A DNA stretch of 64,000 nucleotides from Peribacillus loiseleuriae (GCF_001183985.1 NZ_LFZW01000001.1:2305357-2369356); one strand, 5' to 3'. Counted from the stretch's first letter, positions 36,749 through 47,191 are shown. Numbers and translations are program-made. The notes: generated by a model not told the origin, from the sequence alone.

Positions 36749-36784
36749 AACCCGGCAATCAAGGTAAGGTTGCCGAGTTCTTAA
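36749..36784 (+). terminator. Terminator of the urease operon
   Basis: GAACCCGGCA pairs with TGCCGAGTTC (one mismatch), followed by TTAAAG. The next gene begins at 37045. Confidence 0.55.
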
Positions 36785-37044
36785 AGCATGAAAATTCTAG
36801 AGAAGAATCTTATAGAGGTTAGATTGTAGAAAATCATAATGTTACAGGTTGTGAAATGAGTAGTACATGAATTTAAATTGAAAAGAACATATATGGGTTC
36901 AAAAATTTAAAAGAGCTGGGTTACTAAGCGTGGCTGCTCATTTCTTATAACAAAAACCTGGAAGTAACTAACCGTACTATACCGTAAAGGTACGAAATTA
37001 TATGTATTGACAACTTTTTTATAAAGTATATTTAGGAGGACATC

Positions 37045-37665
37045 ATGGAGATGCAAGGTTACAAACAAATAAAATTAACAACAGCAGATCCATCTGCTTT
37101 AGGCCTGTTCGGTCTTGCGATAATAGCGCTTGTAGAATCAACAGAAGAATTAGGCTTAACACATGGACTTTCTTTTATGGTGCCATGGGTATTTTTCTTA
37201 GGCGGACTAGCACAATTATTTGCCGCGTATCTAGATGCGAAGAACGATAGTATATTTGGGACAACTGTATGGGGGGCATTTGGACTTTTTTGGATCAGTC
37301 TTGGAGTAACATGGTTGATTCAGATAGGAGCATTCGGCCAAAACTTAGTTTCAAATGAAGACTTCAAGCAATTAGGCGTTGCATTTGTTGGCTATTTAAT
37401 TTTTAGTATCTTTGTGACAATTGCGGCTATGGAAACAAATAAAGTTTTGTTCTTCATTTTGCTTTTACTTGATATCGAATTTCTTGGATTATCTTTAAGT
37501 TCTTTTAATATTCTGTATGATGCAACTTATGAGATGGCTGCTGTATCAGAATTGTTCTGTGCCCTACTAGCATTTTATGGTTCAGGGGCAATCCTGATAA
37601 ACACATGTTTCGGAAAAACTGTATTACCTCTAGGCAAACCATTTGGGATTTTTGTTAAACATTGA
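37045..37665 (+). CDS. Acetate uptake transporter family protein (GPR1/FUN34/YaaH)
   Basis: 206 aa with six hydrophobic segments. The N-terminal ADPSALGLFGLAII corresponds to the NPAPLGL signature of this family, slightly changed. It also has MVPWVFFLGGLAQLFAAY and GTTVWGAFGLFWISLG, which are typical. It moves acetate or succinate, and in some members ammonium; the location behind urease makes a nitrogen or acid-stress link conceivable, but this is inference. The ribosome site is TAGGAGG. It is a single gene with its own terminator. Confidence 0.82.
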   Translation: MEMQGYKQIKLTTADPSALGLFGLAIIALVESTEELGLTHGLSFMVPWVFFLGGLAQLFAAYLDAKNDSIFGTTVWGAFGLFWISLGVTWLIQIGAFGQNLVSNEDFKQLGVAFVGYLIFSIFVTIAAMETNKVLFFILLLLDIEFLGLSLSSFNILYDATYEMAAVSELFCALLAFYGSGAILINTCFGKTVLPLGKPFGIFVKH

Positions 37666-37696
37666 CTAGAGGTGATTGCAAAAACCTATAATTAAA

Positions 37697-37737
37697 TAAA
37701 AAAGGTGAGTGCTATTAGTAGCGACTCACCTTTTTTA
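37697..37737. terminator. Bidirectional terminator
   Basis: AAAAAAGGTGAGT pairs with ACTCACCTTTTTT, flanked by A and T runs. Confidence 0.75.
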
Positions 37738-37853
37738 TTTACACTATATCATGCATATTGGGATTTATCGTTTGCTTTTACGTTAGTTTCCTCAAAAAGC
37801 ATAATCCTATTTTTAGAATTATGAAGGACTTGAATGGAAGATTTTATCTAATA

Positions 37854-38138
37854 TCATGATTTTGGTAATTTGCTACAGACTAAACTAATCGTTTCTAAAT
37901 CTATTCCTTGAATATATTCAAGTCTTTCTATCACTTTTAAAAATGTTTTAGGTAAAGGATGGACAGATGGTTCTTTTAGCCAACTTAATATAGTTTTGTT
38001 GGATTCGGATTGATATTTCGGAGTTATAATTACTTCAATATTCTCTAATAGAGTGCACTTTAATGATACACATTTCCTCTTGATAACTAAATTACCTAAA
38101 AAAATGAATTTTGGATATCTTACATCAAAATTAAACAA
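37854..38138 (-). pseudogene. Tn3-family transposase fragment (DUF4158-like region)
   Basis: A 94-codon fragment. The segment KTILSWLKEPSVHPLPKTFL then KVIERLEYIQGIDLE resembles the N-terminal DUF4158 region of Tn3 transposases, where an LxWLxxP segment precedes a leucine-rich helix. Both ends are cut: the start is only a TTG next to a dispersed repeat and the frame stops soon after. The catalytic domain is absent. Confidence 0.5.
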
Positions 38139-38140
38139 CT

Positions 38141-38200
38141 ATATTTTTAACCCCTTCCTAAATTTAGAACGGGGTTATGCTTGTCTGAGCTTTTAAAATT
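38141..38200. repeat. Dispersed intergenic repeat, family B, copy 2
   Basis: TTTTTAACCCCTTCCTAAAT then TTAGAACGGGGTTATGCTTGTC and a TTTTAAAATTA tail. It lies exactly against the left end of the IS1595 element (GGCTCTG at 38202). Confidence 0.55.
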
Positions 38201-38287
38201 AGGCTCTGTTAAATAACTCTGTTGATATTTGAATAAATCGAACGATTGTTCTGTAATGTAGAAAAAGTATGAATGTGAGGGATACGA

Positions 38288-39325
38288 ATGGCTTTGAGGG
38301 AGATTATTAAAGAGATTGAAAAACTAAGCACAGCCGACCAATATCGTTTAAAAGAGTTTTTCGTTAAATCCCTTAACTCTTTTTCTGCAAGTGAACCCGT
38401 CTTTAAAGAGGTTTCTGAACAGAAACATAAAGACGGATACACTTGTACTCATTGCCATTCGCATAATGCAGTTTGTTTTGGAAAATATTCAGTAAAAATC
38501 GGTATGAAAACGATGGAACGCCAACGTTACCGTTGTAAAGATTGTGGTAAGACTTTTACTGACTTAACAAATACACCTTTATATCGTACTCATCTTCCAC
38601 ACAAATGGTTAGATTTTGTTCAGTGTATAATTGAGGGATATTCCCTTCGCAAGGCATCAGAAATGATTGATGTCCACTTTGTAACCTTATTCTATTGGAG
38701 ACATAAATTGCTTTCAGCACTCAAACAAATGGATTTTGAAGAATTCTCAGGTATCGTAGAAATGGACGAAACTTATTTCCTATACTCAGAAAAAGGAAAG
38801 CGTAATATAGATGGGTGTAAATCTCGTAAGCGTGGAGGTTCATCCAAATATAGAGGAATTAGTAAAGAGCAGGTCTGTGTTCTGATTGCGAAAGACCGTC
38901 AAAAATCAACATTTTCAAAGGTGATTGGTCAAGGATGGATTGTAAAAGCACGATTAGATAGGGAAATAGGGTCAAAACTTACTACTTTAAATGTACTTTG
39001 CATAGATGCGTGGAGAGCATTTAAAACATATGCAACCGAGAAAGGATTAGAACATTATCGGTTCAAATCTGATGGTAAAGACAGAGTGAGAGGTCTATAC
39101 CATATCCAAAATGTAAATAACTATCACAGCCGTCTCAAAGGCTGGATTGACCGATTTAATGGCGTGGCAACTAAATACCTCGACCATTATTTGAGTTGAT
39201 TTCAATTTTTAGACATTATCAAGCACCGTAATGACGATACCAATGTTAGTAAGATGATTGTTGATAGTTGTTTATTCTCTACTAAAACAACATATGAAGA
39301 ACTTAGAACGTTAAGTTATAAATAA
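38288..39325 (+). pseudogene. IS1595-family transposase with in-frame stop
   Basis: The N-terminal zinc ribbon (YTCTHCHSHNAVCFGKYS, RYRCKDCGKTF), a helix-turn-helix region (SLRKASEMIDVHFVTLFYWR) and the ISXO2-like DDE-type catalytic region (IVEMDETYF, VLCIDAWRAF, KGWIDRFNG) are present. The reading frame stops at 39197-39199 (TGA) within LDHYLS-stop-FQFLDIIK, where related proteins carry tryptophan. After the stop the same frame runs on to 39325 with the proper C-terminus (TYEELRTLSYK). A single G-to-A change thus explains the break. It may be inactive or just C-terminally truncated by 42 residues. Confidence 0.8.
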
Positions 39326-39340
39326 AAGAGGAGTAATAGT

Positions 39341-39850
39341 ATGCGAGAGAAAAAAGTTCGAGGAATTAAGAGAAAATCTAATAATTTGATTAAACGAATT
39401 GAAGAACACACATTGGAGTTTCCAACAGAATTTTACAATGGTTATTGGCATCTGCACCTACCAGTTGCTCAAGACTTTATTAGTTCCGATAAAACACCAA
39501 AAAAAGTCAAGCGACTCTGCATTCAAACACTATTGGATAAAGCTGAACATTTAATTAGATTGAAGCCAAGTAACGAAGAAAAATATAGAGTTGTGGTCGC
39601 TGTTGATTTACCTGATATGTGGGGTTCTCAAATTATTGTATTTAAAGGTGACTCCTATTTTAAAGATTTCTTTAACAGGAATGACGAATATCAAAAGTGG
39701 CTTCATCTATCTGATAATAGAAATATTCAAACTGAATGGGGATTATCTGTTCCTAATGAACTGCAAATATCAGGTTTTAAAGAAGTAATTAATGATGAGG
39801 ACGGATACCACTATGAAGGTGAAATTTGGTTTATTGGGGAATTAAAATAA
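39341..39850 (+). CDS. DUF3916-like hypothetical protein, possible IS1595 passenger
   Basis: 169 aa, soluble, no signal peptide. A basic N-terminus (MREKKVRGIKRKSNNLIKRI) is followed by FYNGYWHLHLPVAQDFISS, YRVVVAVDLPDMWGSQIIVF and a C-terminal acidic GEIWFIGELK. I recognise it as like the DUF3916 family of Bacillus, with no known function. It starts 15 bases after the transposase frame ends, with AGAGGAG as ribosome site, and is followed by its own terminator before the IS3 element. The position inside the presumed IS1595 limits suggests a passenger gene. Confidence 0.6.
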   Translation: MREKKVRGIKRKSNNLIKRIEEHTLEFPTEFYNGYWHLHLPVAQDFISSDKTPKKVKRLCIQTLLDKAEHLIRLKPSNEEKYRVVVAVDLPDMWGSQIIVFKGDSYFKDFFNRNDEYQKWLHLSDNRNIQTEWGLSVPNELQISGFKEVINDEDGYHYEGEIWFIGELK

Positions 39851-39854
39851 ACTT

Positions 39855-39883
39855 AAAGGGACATCTAAATTATATGTTCCTTT
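39855..39883 (+). terminator. Terminator after the DUF3916-like gene
   Basis: AAAGGGACAT pairs with ATGTTCCTTT (one G-U pair), followed by CTTAG. Confidence 0.5.
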
Positions 39884-39946
39884 CTTAGTCAAAAAACAAC
39901 AATATTGGACTTGAGTCAATATCTTGGACACAAATAAGTTAACTTT

Positions 39947-40801
39947 TCATGCGGATTGATGATATTGATCTTCCACTTCTTGAGGTGTTTGATAGTTTAG
40001 TTGACTGTGCATACGTCGACGGTTGTACCAGCCTTCAATAAACTGAAATAGGGCTGCGTTCGCTGATTCGAAATGTAAGTAGGTCATGTGATGGACCGCT
40101 TCTTTCTTTAAAATGGCATGAAACGATTCAATACATGCGTTATCATATGGGCAGCCTTTACGGCTAAAAGACGGAATGATTTCATGTGCTTTAAGGGCTT
40201 GTCCCAAACTCTTCGCTTGTGTATTGAGAGCCAAGATCTGTATGCAAAATAAGGCCTGGCTCAGCTTTTGAACAGAAACGGCATTGTCTAAAGCATGTAA
40301 AACAAGCTCTGTCGTCATAGAACGAGAGAAAGAATATCCAACGATTTTTTTAGAATACAGGTCTAAAACCGTGGCTAAATAACACCAGCCATCTCGCAAA
40401 GTGTGGATATAAGTGATACCAGCCACCCATTTTTCGTTCAGTTTGGACGTAGAAAAATCCTGTTGTAGTACGTTTTCACGGGCCTCAATTGGTTTTCTGT
40501 TTGAATGTGGACGGAATTTTTTCATCGTAATCGAATAGATTCCCGCCTTTTTCATAATCCGTTGAACTCGTTTAAGGCTAACTGAAAACCCTGCTTTTAA
40601 TAGAAGGAAATGAATCTTAGGTGCTCCGTATCTGCCTTTACTCTCCTTGTAGATGAACTGAATCTGTTCAAGAAGCAGTCGGTTTTTCCGGTCACGTACT
40701 GATTCTGTTTTAATCAAGGACTGATAATACGTGCTTCTTGGCATGCCTAGTACTTCACACATGACCTGAATAGGAAACACCTCTTTTTGATCGTGAATCA
40801 A
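39947..40801 (-). pseudogene. IS3-family transposase OrfB with damaged active site
   Basis: 284 aa, almost full length (HTH_21-like region KESKGRYGAPKIHFLL, then the rve integrase core). The first DDE aspartate is replaced: KWVAGITYI where the family has DITYI. The second is lost through two compensating frameshifts: the frame reads ALFCIQILALNTQAKSLGQA, while the neighbouring frame gives the normal GLILHTDLGSQYTSEEFG. The third motif (CIESFHAILKKE) is intact. So the frame stayed open although the catalytic centre is destroyed. Confidence 0.75.
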
Positions 40802-40821
40802 GTTTGTTAGCTCGGTATCGG

Positions 40822-41094
40822 TTACTTTCTGGCGAATATGGCCATAGCCTTTTTTAAGATTTCAATTTCCTGTTTCATTCGAAGGTTCTCTTTTTGGATT
40901 TCAGCTATGTCCTGTGGCGTTAGACTATTCTCCTGGCCATTTACCGGAGTTAGTGCTTTAATCCATTTATAAATCGTGACTTCAGATACACCATATTCGC
41001 TACTTAACGTACTCACCGAGCTACCCATGTAATAAAGTTCGACCACCATTTTCTTAAAATCGTCGTTATAGTTATGCTTGTTTTTTGGTTCCAT
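40822..41094 (-). CDS. IS3-family transposase OrfA
   Basis: 90 aa from MEPKNKHNYNDD; the frame is open to 41124. A helix-turn-helix (KKMVVELYYMGSSVSTLSSE, then YGVSEVTIYKWIKAL) and a C-terminal leucine-zipper helix (IAEIQKENLRMKQEIEILKK) are typical. In the intact element OrfA and OrfB would be joined by frameshifting. OrfA itself looks undamaged. Confidence 0.78.
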   Translation of the reverse strand: MEPKNKHNYNDDFKKMVVELYYMGSSVSTLSSEYGVSEVTIYKWIKALTPVNGQENSLTPQDIAEIQKENLRMKQEIEILKKAMAIFARK

Positions 41095-41399
41095 GCCGGA
41101 CACAACCTCTCTTATTTTTATCATAGAGAGTTAACTAAACCGTGTCCATGAAACTATACTAACTCCATAATATTATGAACTATTGTACTTAAACTACTGG
41201 GTGCGTTAGTGAAAAAGGAATTAAATGATTTTAAGACAGAGGCCATATTTTAGTTATTCCATTAAACCAGCAAATAGTTTGTCAATATTTTTCAATAAAA
41301 ACTTAAAATATCTCATGATATACTAAATTTGTGCATACCAAATAACCTTCCGATGTTCAGTGTATGGAAAGCTTTGGGTTGTTTGGTTATATTTTTAAA

Positions 41400-42578
41400 C
41401 TAGGCTAGATCTTGGAAAGCTGATTTGCTTTTTAAAAGTGCATAAATCCAATGTAAGAGTTTATTGGCACATGCTATCACAGCTACTTTAAAGGGGTTTC
41501 CTTCTCCACGTTTCTTATGATAAAACTCTCGTAATCGCTTGTTACGAGGAATGATTTCATCGGTCGTTTTCTTCTTGCGACAATCACGAATGGCACATGT
41601 TACAGCCATATACAAGGCATGTCGTAGTCTACTAGATCCTCTTTTGGTAATTCGATTTAAAGTGCCTTTGAATGTACCGGATTCGAAGACACTTGGATCA
41701 ATTCCGGCAAATGCTACTAGTTTCTTAGGATGATTAAACCGATCAATTCCCCCAATCTCAGAAATAATCGTGGCAGCGATTTTTTCACCGATGCCGGGGA
41801 TGGAGTGGATAATCTTACACTCTTCAATATGTTTTGCTAAAGCATCTATCTCGTCTTCAAGCGTGGATATATGTTTTTTGTATTCAAGAAGCATATTAAT
41901 ATACATGTTCAAACTTAAAGAAAGGCTAGGATATAAGGCTTTCTGAAATGGGTTTTGAGCTGCGGCAGCCATTAGTTTTTCTGCCTGATTGTTTGCCGAT
42001 TGTTGTGAACGACTTTTACAGAACTCTTTTATTTTGTTAGCGATGGTTTCTTCTCCTGCTTCAAAGGTTTCTTCTGAAGTAGGAAATGCTTGTAAAGTCA
42101 GTAAAGAAACATCCGAATATAAAGCTCCAAAAACTCCACAGTATTCAGGAAATATTTGATCCAGAACTGCCTGAAATTGCAGTTTGGTTTGTACAAACAT
42201 GCCTGTAATATTTTCGTGTTGTCCTGTAAGATTACGAAGTTTAAGAGTTGGATTCCTCTTTGTTTATAAGGCTCTAAGTCCTCTTTATAGTACAGCTCGC
42301 AGAGGTGATAAGCGTCAATGATATCCGTCTTTACCTTGCGCAAACTAGAACTTTTAGCCCGATACGATATGAGAGGGTTCACGATAATTAATGAATACCC
42401 TTCTGTCCTCAAAATACTGGACAATTGGTGTGTGATAATGTCCAGTGGACTCTAACACAATGGGAGGCCGTCCCACTGATACATTTTCTACTTCTCTAAT
42501 AACATCTAGAAGACTAGCTAACCCTTCAAGTGTATGTGCTACAACTCTAGTCATTAACAGAAAAAGAACTACTTTCAT
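41400..42578 (-). pseudogene. IS110-family transposase, frameshifted
   Basis: Three overlapping frames together cover an IS110-type protein. N-terminal part 42354-42578 has LEGLASLLDVIREVENVSVG then PPIVLESTGHYHTPIVQY. The middle part in another frame has LRKVKTDIIDAYHLCELYYK. The C-terminal part 41400-42200 has the transposase_20 domain (IIHSIPGIGEKIAATIISEI, KLVAFAGIDPSVFESG, RLRHALYMAVTCAIRD). The first ~30 residues with the initial catalytic aspartate (normally in VGIDVSK) are missing. Two frameshifts and a truncated start make it inactive. Confidence 0.85.
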
Positions 42579-42639
42579 CTTAGTGGGTAAAGTGGTTCTT
42601 CCTTTTTAGTTAACATTGGCATATAAGGACCCGATCTAT

Positions 42640-42803
42640 TCCGCAAACTAGAGGATAAAATTACACAAGGTGAAAAAGATGCATTATATAAAATATTTGT
42701 AAAAAACAATAATGTAGAACCTAATCTTCAAATAGCAGATATGTATAAAGAGTTACTAAATCAAAAAATAAAGGAGTTAAAGGACTCTCAAGGTTCGCTC
42801 TAA
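42640..42803 (+). pseudogene. C-terminal fragment of an unidentified gene
   Basis: An open stretch encodes about 50 residues rich in Lys, Asp and Asn (RKLEDKITQGEKDALYKIFV, then LLNQKIKELKDSQGSL and a stop). There is no start or ribosome site; its 5' part was lost at the IS110 end. Not recognised. Confidence 0.35.
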
Positions 42804-42984
42804 TAAATACTTTGAAAAAATCATTACATTCAGAAACGTGGTTTTTAGGTAATGAAAAATAGCTTGCAGTAGTTCATACTATTTTTTTGAATTGTCTATA
42901 TTAAAATCAAGATTTGTCTTATTTGAAGTTCAGCACAATTTTGTAAGTTTATACGTACATCATTTGTTCCCAATTGGTAAACCA

Positions 42985-43000
42985 AATGAAAGCGGTTGAT
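42985..43000 (+). promoter_or_regulatory. Candidate CcpA (cre-like) site before the regulator gene
   Basis: ATGAAAGCGGTTGATA fits the first eleven positions of the CcpA consensus (WTGNAANCGNW) but not the final CA. It lies 28 bp before the regulator start. A weak candidate for carbon catabolite control. Confidence 0.3.
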
Positions 43001-43027
43001 ATTATGATGTTAATAGGAGGACAGCCA

Positions 43028-45091
43028 ATGATGATTGATAAACGTCCTTCGCTTTTATTGGATTATCTTTTAAAAGTGAAGAGTATCAACATGAATCAGA
43101 TTATAGATGCAACTCAATTAACCAAACGTCAAATATCCTATGACTTGGATAAAGTGAATCAATGGCTAAAGGAGAGAGAACTTCCTACAATCCAATTCAA
43201 AGGTATCCATTATATTGTAGTACCTGATGCTGTTGTGGAATATTTTCGAAATATGGAGATAAATCACCATGAATGGGATTTTGTTTTTTCCGAAGAAGAA
43301 CGCTTGGCGGTTATCTACCTTTATTTATTTATGCGAAATGATACAATATCATCCTTTCATCTAACGCAGCTCTTACAAGTTAGTAAGAACACGGTTATTA
43401 CTGATTTAAAAAAGGCAAATCAGATTAATTGCCCCTTTTTGGTGGAAATCCAGTATTCACGAAAGCATGGCTATCATCTGGTCGGAACAGAGTTTGATAA
43501 AAGAGCTCTTGTCATGCACTACATATCCCACCTGATCCAAGTCCCTTACTTTGGAAAACTGTTGGATTATCTATTAAAGGAAGAAACTACAAAAATTGAT
43601 TATCGAGAAATCCTAAACATTCTTAAACAAATTGAAAAGCAGTTTTCACTTAATTTTGTAGAAGAACGTTTAACTCAATTAGCCTCTTTTTTGATTTTTT
43701 ATTATTACCGGCAGCGGGAAAAAAAGTTTGTCCAATTTCACTCAGATGAAGTGGCTTTATTAAAAAAAGATCCGATGCATAAAGTGGCTATAATGTTAAG
43801 TCAACTTCTCCAATTGAAGGATGAAGAATCGGAGTTATGTTACTTAACGATTCAATTTCTTGGTTTGTCTTTTGGAAAAAGTTCTGCACCCAACAGTGAG
43901 CAGGATTTACTATTTAAACTTAGTGAACAGCTTGTCTTTGATTTTGAGACCAAGGCCTGCATCGTGTTTGAAAAAAGGGATGACGTTGTCCATACGTTGT
44001 ACCAGCATTTTAAGCCAGCTTATTTTCGTATGAAGTATCGGATTCCCGTTGAAAATCCACTTCTTAATCAAATTAAAAGTGAGCATAAAGAGCTATACAT
44101 GATTGTGAAGGAAATACTGCATCCGATTGGTACATTGTTGAAAATCAACATCCCTGAAGAGGAGATAGGTTTTATCACGATCCACTTTGGAGCTTTGTTA
44201 GAAAGACCAAAGCAAGAGATGCCGGAAAAGAAGAAAGCAATCGTGGTTTGTCCAAGCGGCATTAGTTCGTCATTAATGGTGAAACACCAGCTGGAATCGC
44301 TTTTCTCAGAGATTATGGTTGAAAAAACCTTATCATTACGGGAATTTCAGGAGGGTAAATTTGACCAGTATGATTTAGTATTTTCAACAGTAAGGATAGA
44401 GACGAAACTTCCTTGCTTTTACGTGAAGCCAATTATGACGCCAAATGAAAAGCATAATTTAGTCAACGAAGTTTATCACCTGCTTTTTGGTATTCAATAT
44501 CACGATATTTCGCTGAAAGAACTGATTCAAATCATTGGAAAGTTCACTACTATTTACGATGAAGAAGGGTTAAAACAGGAATTAGGTAACTTAACATTTT
44601 ATAAAAAAGAAAATGCTTATAAGGGGAAACAGCCATTATTAGAAGATTTATTACAAGCAGAAACCATTCAGGTCATGGAAGAGGTTTTTGATTGGAAAGA
44701 GGCTGTAAAAGCAGCGGCAAATCCCCTTCTGATAAACGGGACAATTGAAACATCCTATATTGAGGCGATGATTGAAAATATTGATACATTAGGTCCATAT
44801 GTCATCATTGGTCCGGAAGTAGCGATCCCGCATGCTGGTCCTGAAAAAGGGGTTAATAGGATCGGGATGAGCTTTTTAAAGCTTAAAAAACCAGTTTACT
44901 TTTTAAACAACTATGATTATCCAGTACGATTAATGTTTTGTATTGCGGCGACTGATAATACAACCCATCTTAAGGCGCTTTCGCAGTTGACAGAACTATT
45001 AAATGAAAAAAACAACATTGAAATTATAAAAGAATTAGAGTCGATTGATGAAATCAGATCATTCTTTAGACAAAACTCCACAATTGACTGA
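43028..45091 (+). CDS. MtlR/BglG-type PTS-regulated transcription activator
   Basis: 687 aa from the ATG at 43028 (TAGGAGGACAGCC upstream); the frame opens at 42974. Order of parts: N-terminal helix-turn-helix domains (KRQISYDLDKVNQWL; QLLQVSKNTVITDLKKA), two PTS regulation domains (about residues 180-390), an EIIB-Gat-like domain with Cys near residue 407 (VVCPSGISSSLMVKH), and a C-terminal EIIA-type domain with His near residue 602 (VAIPHAGPEKG). These are the features of MtlR-like activators, switched by HPr- and EII-dependent phosphorylation. It leads the sugar island and is the obvious candidate regulator of it, including the galactitol-type and fructose-type transporters downstream. Confidence 0.85.
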   Translation: MMIDKRPSLLLDYLLKVKSINMNQIIDATQLTKRQISYDLDKVNQWLKERELPTIQFKGIHYIVVPDAVVEYFRNMEINHHEWDFVFSEEERLAVIYLYLFMRNDTISSFHLTQLLQVSKNTVITDLKKANQINCPFLVEIQYSRKHGYHLVGTEFDKRALVMHYISHLIQVPYFGKLLDYLLKEETTKIDYREILNILKQIEKQFSLNFVEERLTQLASFLIFYYYRQREKKFVQFHSDEVALLKKDPMHKVAIMLSQLLQLKDEESELCYLTIQFLGLSFGKSSAPNSEQDLLFKLSEQLVFDFETKACIVFEKRDDVVHTLYQHFKPAYFRMKYRIPVENPLLNQIKSEHKELYMIVKEILHPIGTLLKINIPEEEIGFITIHFGALLERPKQEMPEKKKAIVVCPSGISSSLMVKHQLESLFSEIMVEKTLSLREFQEGKFDQYDLVFSTVRIETKLPCFYVKPIMTPNEKHNLVNEVYHLLFGIQYHDISLKELIQIIGKFTTIYDEEGLKQELGNLTFYKKENAYKGKQPLLEDLLQAETIQVMEEVFDWKEAVKAAANPLLINGTIETSYIEAMIENIDTLGPYVIIGPEVAIPHAGPEKGVNRIGMSFLKLKKPVYFLNNYDYPVRLMFCIAATDNTTHLKALSQLTELLNEKNNIEIIKELESIDEIRSFFRQNSTID

Positions 45092-45167
45092 ACTGTCCTT
45101 CCTGAGAAAGAGACTGTAAGATGGCAAAAATAATTCATAATCTAAACTAGAGGAGCTTGGTTTTAAT

Positions 45168-45434
45168 ATGGTAAACAAAACGTTCACAATTATAGATGAA
45201 ACAGGGATTCATGCACGCCCAGCGACAATTCTAGTATCAGCAGCGAGCAAATTTAATGCTGATATCATGTTAGAATACAACGGAAAATCAGTAAACTTAA
45301 AATCCATTATGGGAGTTATGTCTTTAGGTATTCCCAAAGATGCAGTAATCAAAGTATCGGCTGAAGGCTCTGATGAAAAAGAAGCACTAAGTTTATTAGA
45401 AGATACTTTAAAAAGAGGAGGCCTCGCAGAATGA
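45168..45434 (+). CDS. ptsH: Phosphocarrier protein HPr, copy 1
   Basis: 88 aa. Active-site His15 in GIHARPAT and regulatory Ser46 in [10 protein letters not shown] are both present, so it can act as phosphocarrier and, via HPr kinase, as CcpA co-repressor. The ribosome site is AGAGGAGC. It overlaps ptsI by four bases. The second copy at 62001 is nearly identical in layout and about 80 percent similar by eye. Finding ptsHI beside an MtlR-like regulator and pfkA differs from the usual ptsGHI setting, so this is probably an accessory copy. Confidence 0.95.
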   Translation: MVNKTFTIIDETGIHARPATILVSAASKFNADIMLEYNGKSVNLKSIMGVMSLGIPKDAVIKVSAEGSDEKEALSLLEDTLKRGGLAE

Positions 45435-47164
45435 TGACAGAAGTAGTTTTAACAAAAGATATTTCAGGAATTGCTGCATCAAGCGGGATTGAGATCGCAA
45501 AAGCCTTCCGCTTAGAAAATCCAGAGTTAATAGTAGAAAAAAACACGGTAACAAATGTTGATCTCGAAGTAAAACGCTTTGAACAGGCGCTTGAATCGAC
45601 TAAGGGAGAGGTTGAGAAAATCAAAGAGCATACCTCTCAGAATCTTGGCGGCGATAATGCCGAAATTTTTGAAGCCCACTTGCTTGTTCTAAATGATCCT
45701 GAACTTATTAATCAAATCAAAGATAAAATACAAATTGAACACTTCAATGCAGAGTTTGCATTACAAGAAGTTGTAAACATGTTCGTATCTATGTTTGAAG
45801 CATTAGATAACGAATATATGAAAGAACGGGCTGCCGACATTCGCGATGTGGCCAAGCGGATATTGTCGCATCTTTTGGGGGTGACAATCCCTAACCCAAG
45901 TTTGATTTCTGAAGAGGTTATTATTATTGCAGAGGATTTGTCGCCCTCTGATACTGCTCAATTAAATCGTCAGTTTGTTAAAGGTTTTACAACAAATATC
46001 GGTGGCCGTACCTCCCATTCGGCTATTATGGCTCGTTCCATGGAAATTCCCGCAGTTGTTGGAACAAAAACAGTCATGGCTGACATTGAAAATGGTGATG
46101 TTGTTATTCTTGATGGGTTAAGTGGGAAGGTAATTGTCAATCCAACTGAAGAGGTAACCAAAGAATATAACATGAAAAAGGCTGCTTATGAAGTTCAAAA
46201 GACCGAGTGGGCAAAGCTGATCAATGAGCAGACCGTAACAAAAGATGGGGAGCATGTTGAACTTGCTGCCAATATCGGTAAACCGGAGGATCTCAATGGG
46301 GTGCTCGAAAACGGAGGCGAAGGCGTTGGCTTATACCGCACGGAGTTTTTGTATATGGGGCGCACTCAGCTTCCAACAGAAGAGGAGCAATTTGCTGCAT
46401 TTAAAACGGTATTAGAAGATATGGAAGGAAAGCCTGTAGTGATTCGAACCCTTGATATCGGCGGAGATAAAGAACTGCCGTATTTAGAACTTCCTAAGGA
46501 AATGAATCCGTTCCTAGGATTTCGGGCGATTCGCTTATGCTTAGAAATGCAGGATATGTTCCGGACCCAGCTACGTGCCTTGCTTCGAGCAAGCGTTTAT
46601 GGAAATTTAAAAATCATGTTTCCTATGATTGCAACACTTGATGAGTTCTGGTCGGCAAAAGCACTTCTTGAAGAAGAAAAGCAAAAGCTTTTGTCTGAAG
46701 GCAAACAGGTAGCAGAAAAAATCGAGCTGGGGATTATGGTGGAAATTCCTTCTACGGCTATTTTAGCTGATCAATTTGCTAAAGAAGTGGATTTTTTCAG
46801 CATTGGTACAAATGATTTAATCCAATATACAATGGCTGCAGATCGTATGAACCAGCGTGTTTCCTATCTATATCAGCCATACAGCCCGTCGATTTTAAGA
46901 TTGGTTAAAATGGTAATTGATGCTGCACATGCTGAAGGCAAATGGGCAGGTATGTGCGGTGAAATGGCAGGAGACGAAACAGCGATTCCGCTTCTATTAG
47001 GCCTGGGGCTGGATGAGTTCTCAATGAGTGCAACATCCATCCTAAAAGCACGTTCCCAAATTCTACGTCTTTCTAAAAAAGAAATGAAGAACTTAGCAGA
47101 AGAAGCCTTGCAAATGAAAACAACAAATGAAGTAATCGAAGCCGTAAAGGAAATTATGAAATAG
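45431..47164 (+). CDS. ptsI: PTS enzyme I (phosphoenolpyruvate-protein phosphotransferase)
   Basis: 577 aa, full length. The N-terminal domain has the phosphorylated His in [13 protein letters not shown] (about residue 194). The C-terminal PEP-binding barrel has [44 protein letters not shown] and the catalytic Cys in GMCGEMAGD. It takes phosphate from PEP to HPr. Translation is coupled to ptsH by overlap. The next gene, pfkA, follows after a hairpin. A scar of a second ptsI follows the second ptsH at 62267. Confidence 0.95.
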   Translation: MMTEVVLTKDISGIAASSGIEIAKAFRLENPELIVEKNTVTNVDLEVKRFEQALESTKGEVEKIKEHTSQNLGGDNAEIFEAHLLVLNDPELINQIKDKIQIEHFNAEFALQEVVNMFVSMFEALDNEYMKERAADIRDVAKRILSHLLGVTIPNPSLISEEVIIIAEDLSPSDTAQLNRQFVKGFTTNIGGRTSHSAIMARSMEIPAVVGTKTVMADIENGDVVILDGLSGKVIVNPTEEVTKEYNMKKAAYEVQKTEWAKLINEQTVTKDGEHVELAANIGKPEDLNGVLENGGEGVGLYRTEFLYMGRTQLPTEEEQFAAFKTVLEDMEGKPVVIRTLDIGGDKELPYLELPKEMNPFLGFRAIRLCLEMQDMFRTQLRALLRASVYGNLKIMFPMIATLDEFWSAKALLEEEKQKLLSEGKQVAEKIELGIMVEIPSTAILADQFAKEVDFFSIGTNDLIQYTMAADRMNQRVSYLYQPYSPSILRLVKMVIDAAHAEGKWAGMCGEMAGDETAIPLLLGLGLDEFSMSATSILKARSQILRLSKKEMKNLAEEALQMKTTNEVIEAVKEIMK

Positions 47165-47191
47165 GAACGGCTATAAAAAAATGATTTTTAA

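Larger units (their letters stand above)
38202..39910 (+). mobile_element. IS1595-family (ISXO2-type) element with possible passenger gene
   Basis: The left end GGCTCTGTTAAATAACTCTG at 38202 is of the kind seen in IS1595 elements. The transposase follows and then a second gene (39341-39850). The right end is not certain; the sequence before the IS3 element (CAACAATATTGGACTTG, about 39899) may be its decayed right end. Confidence 0.5.
39925..41148 (-). mobile_element. IS3-family insertion sequence, 1.2 kb
   Basis: The terminal inverted repeats are TGGACACAAATAAGTTAACT (from 39925) and its counterpart ending CCGTGTCCA at 41148; on the opposite strand that end reads TGGACACGGTTTAGTTAACT. It contains orfA and orfB on the minus strand. 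No target duplication is evident from the flanks. The orfB product has lost two catalytic aspartates, so the copy is probably dead. Confidence 0.8.

Noticed and set aside
36640..37040. Small genes between ureC and the acetate-uptake gene
   Set aside because: Only short interrupted frames apart from the possible ureE start; nothing with both a ribosome site and recognisable protein.
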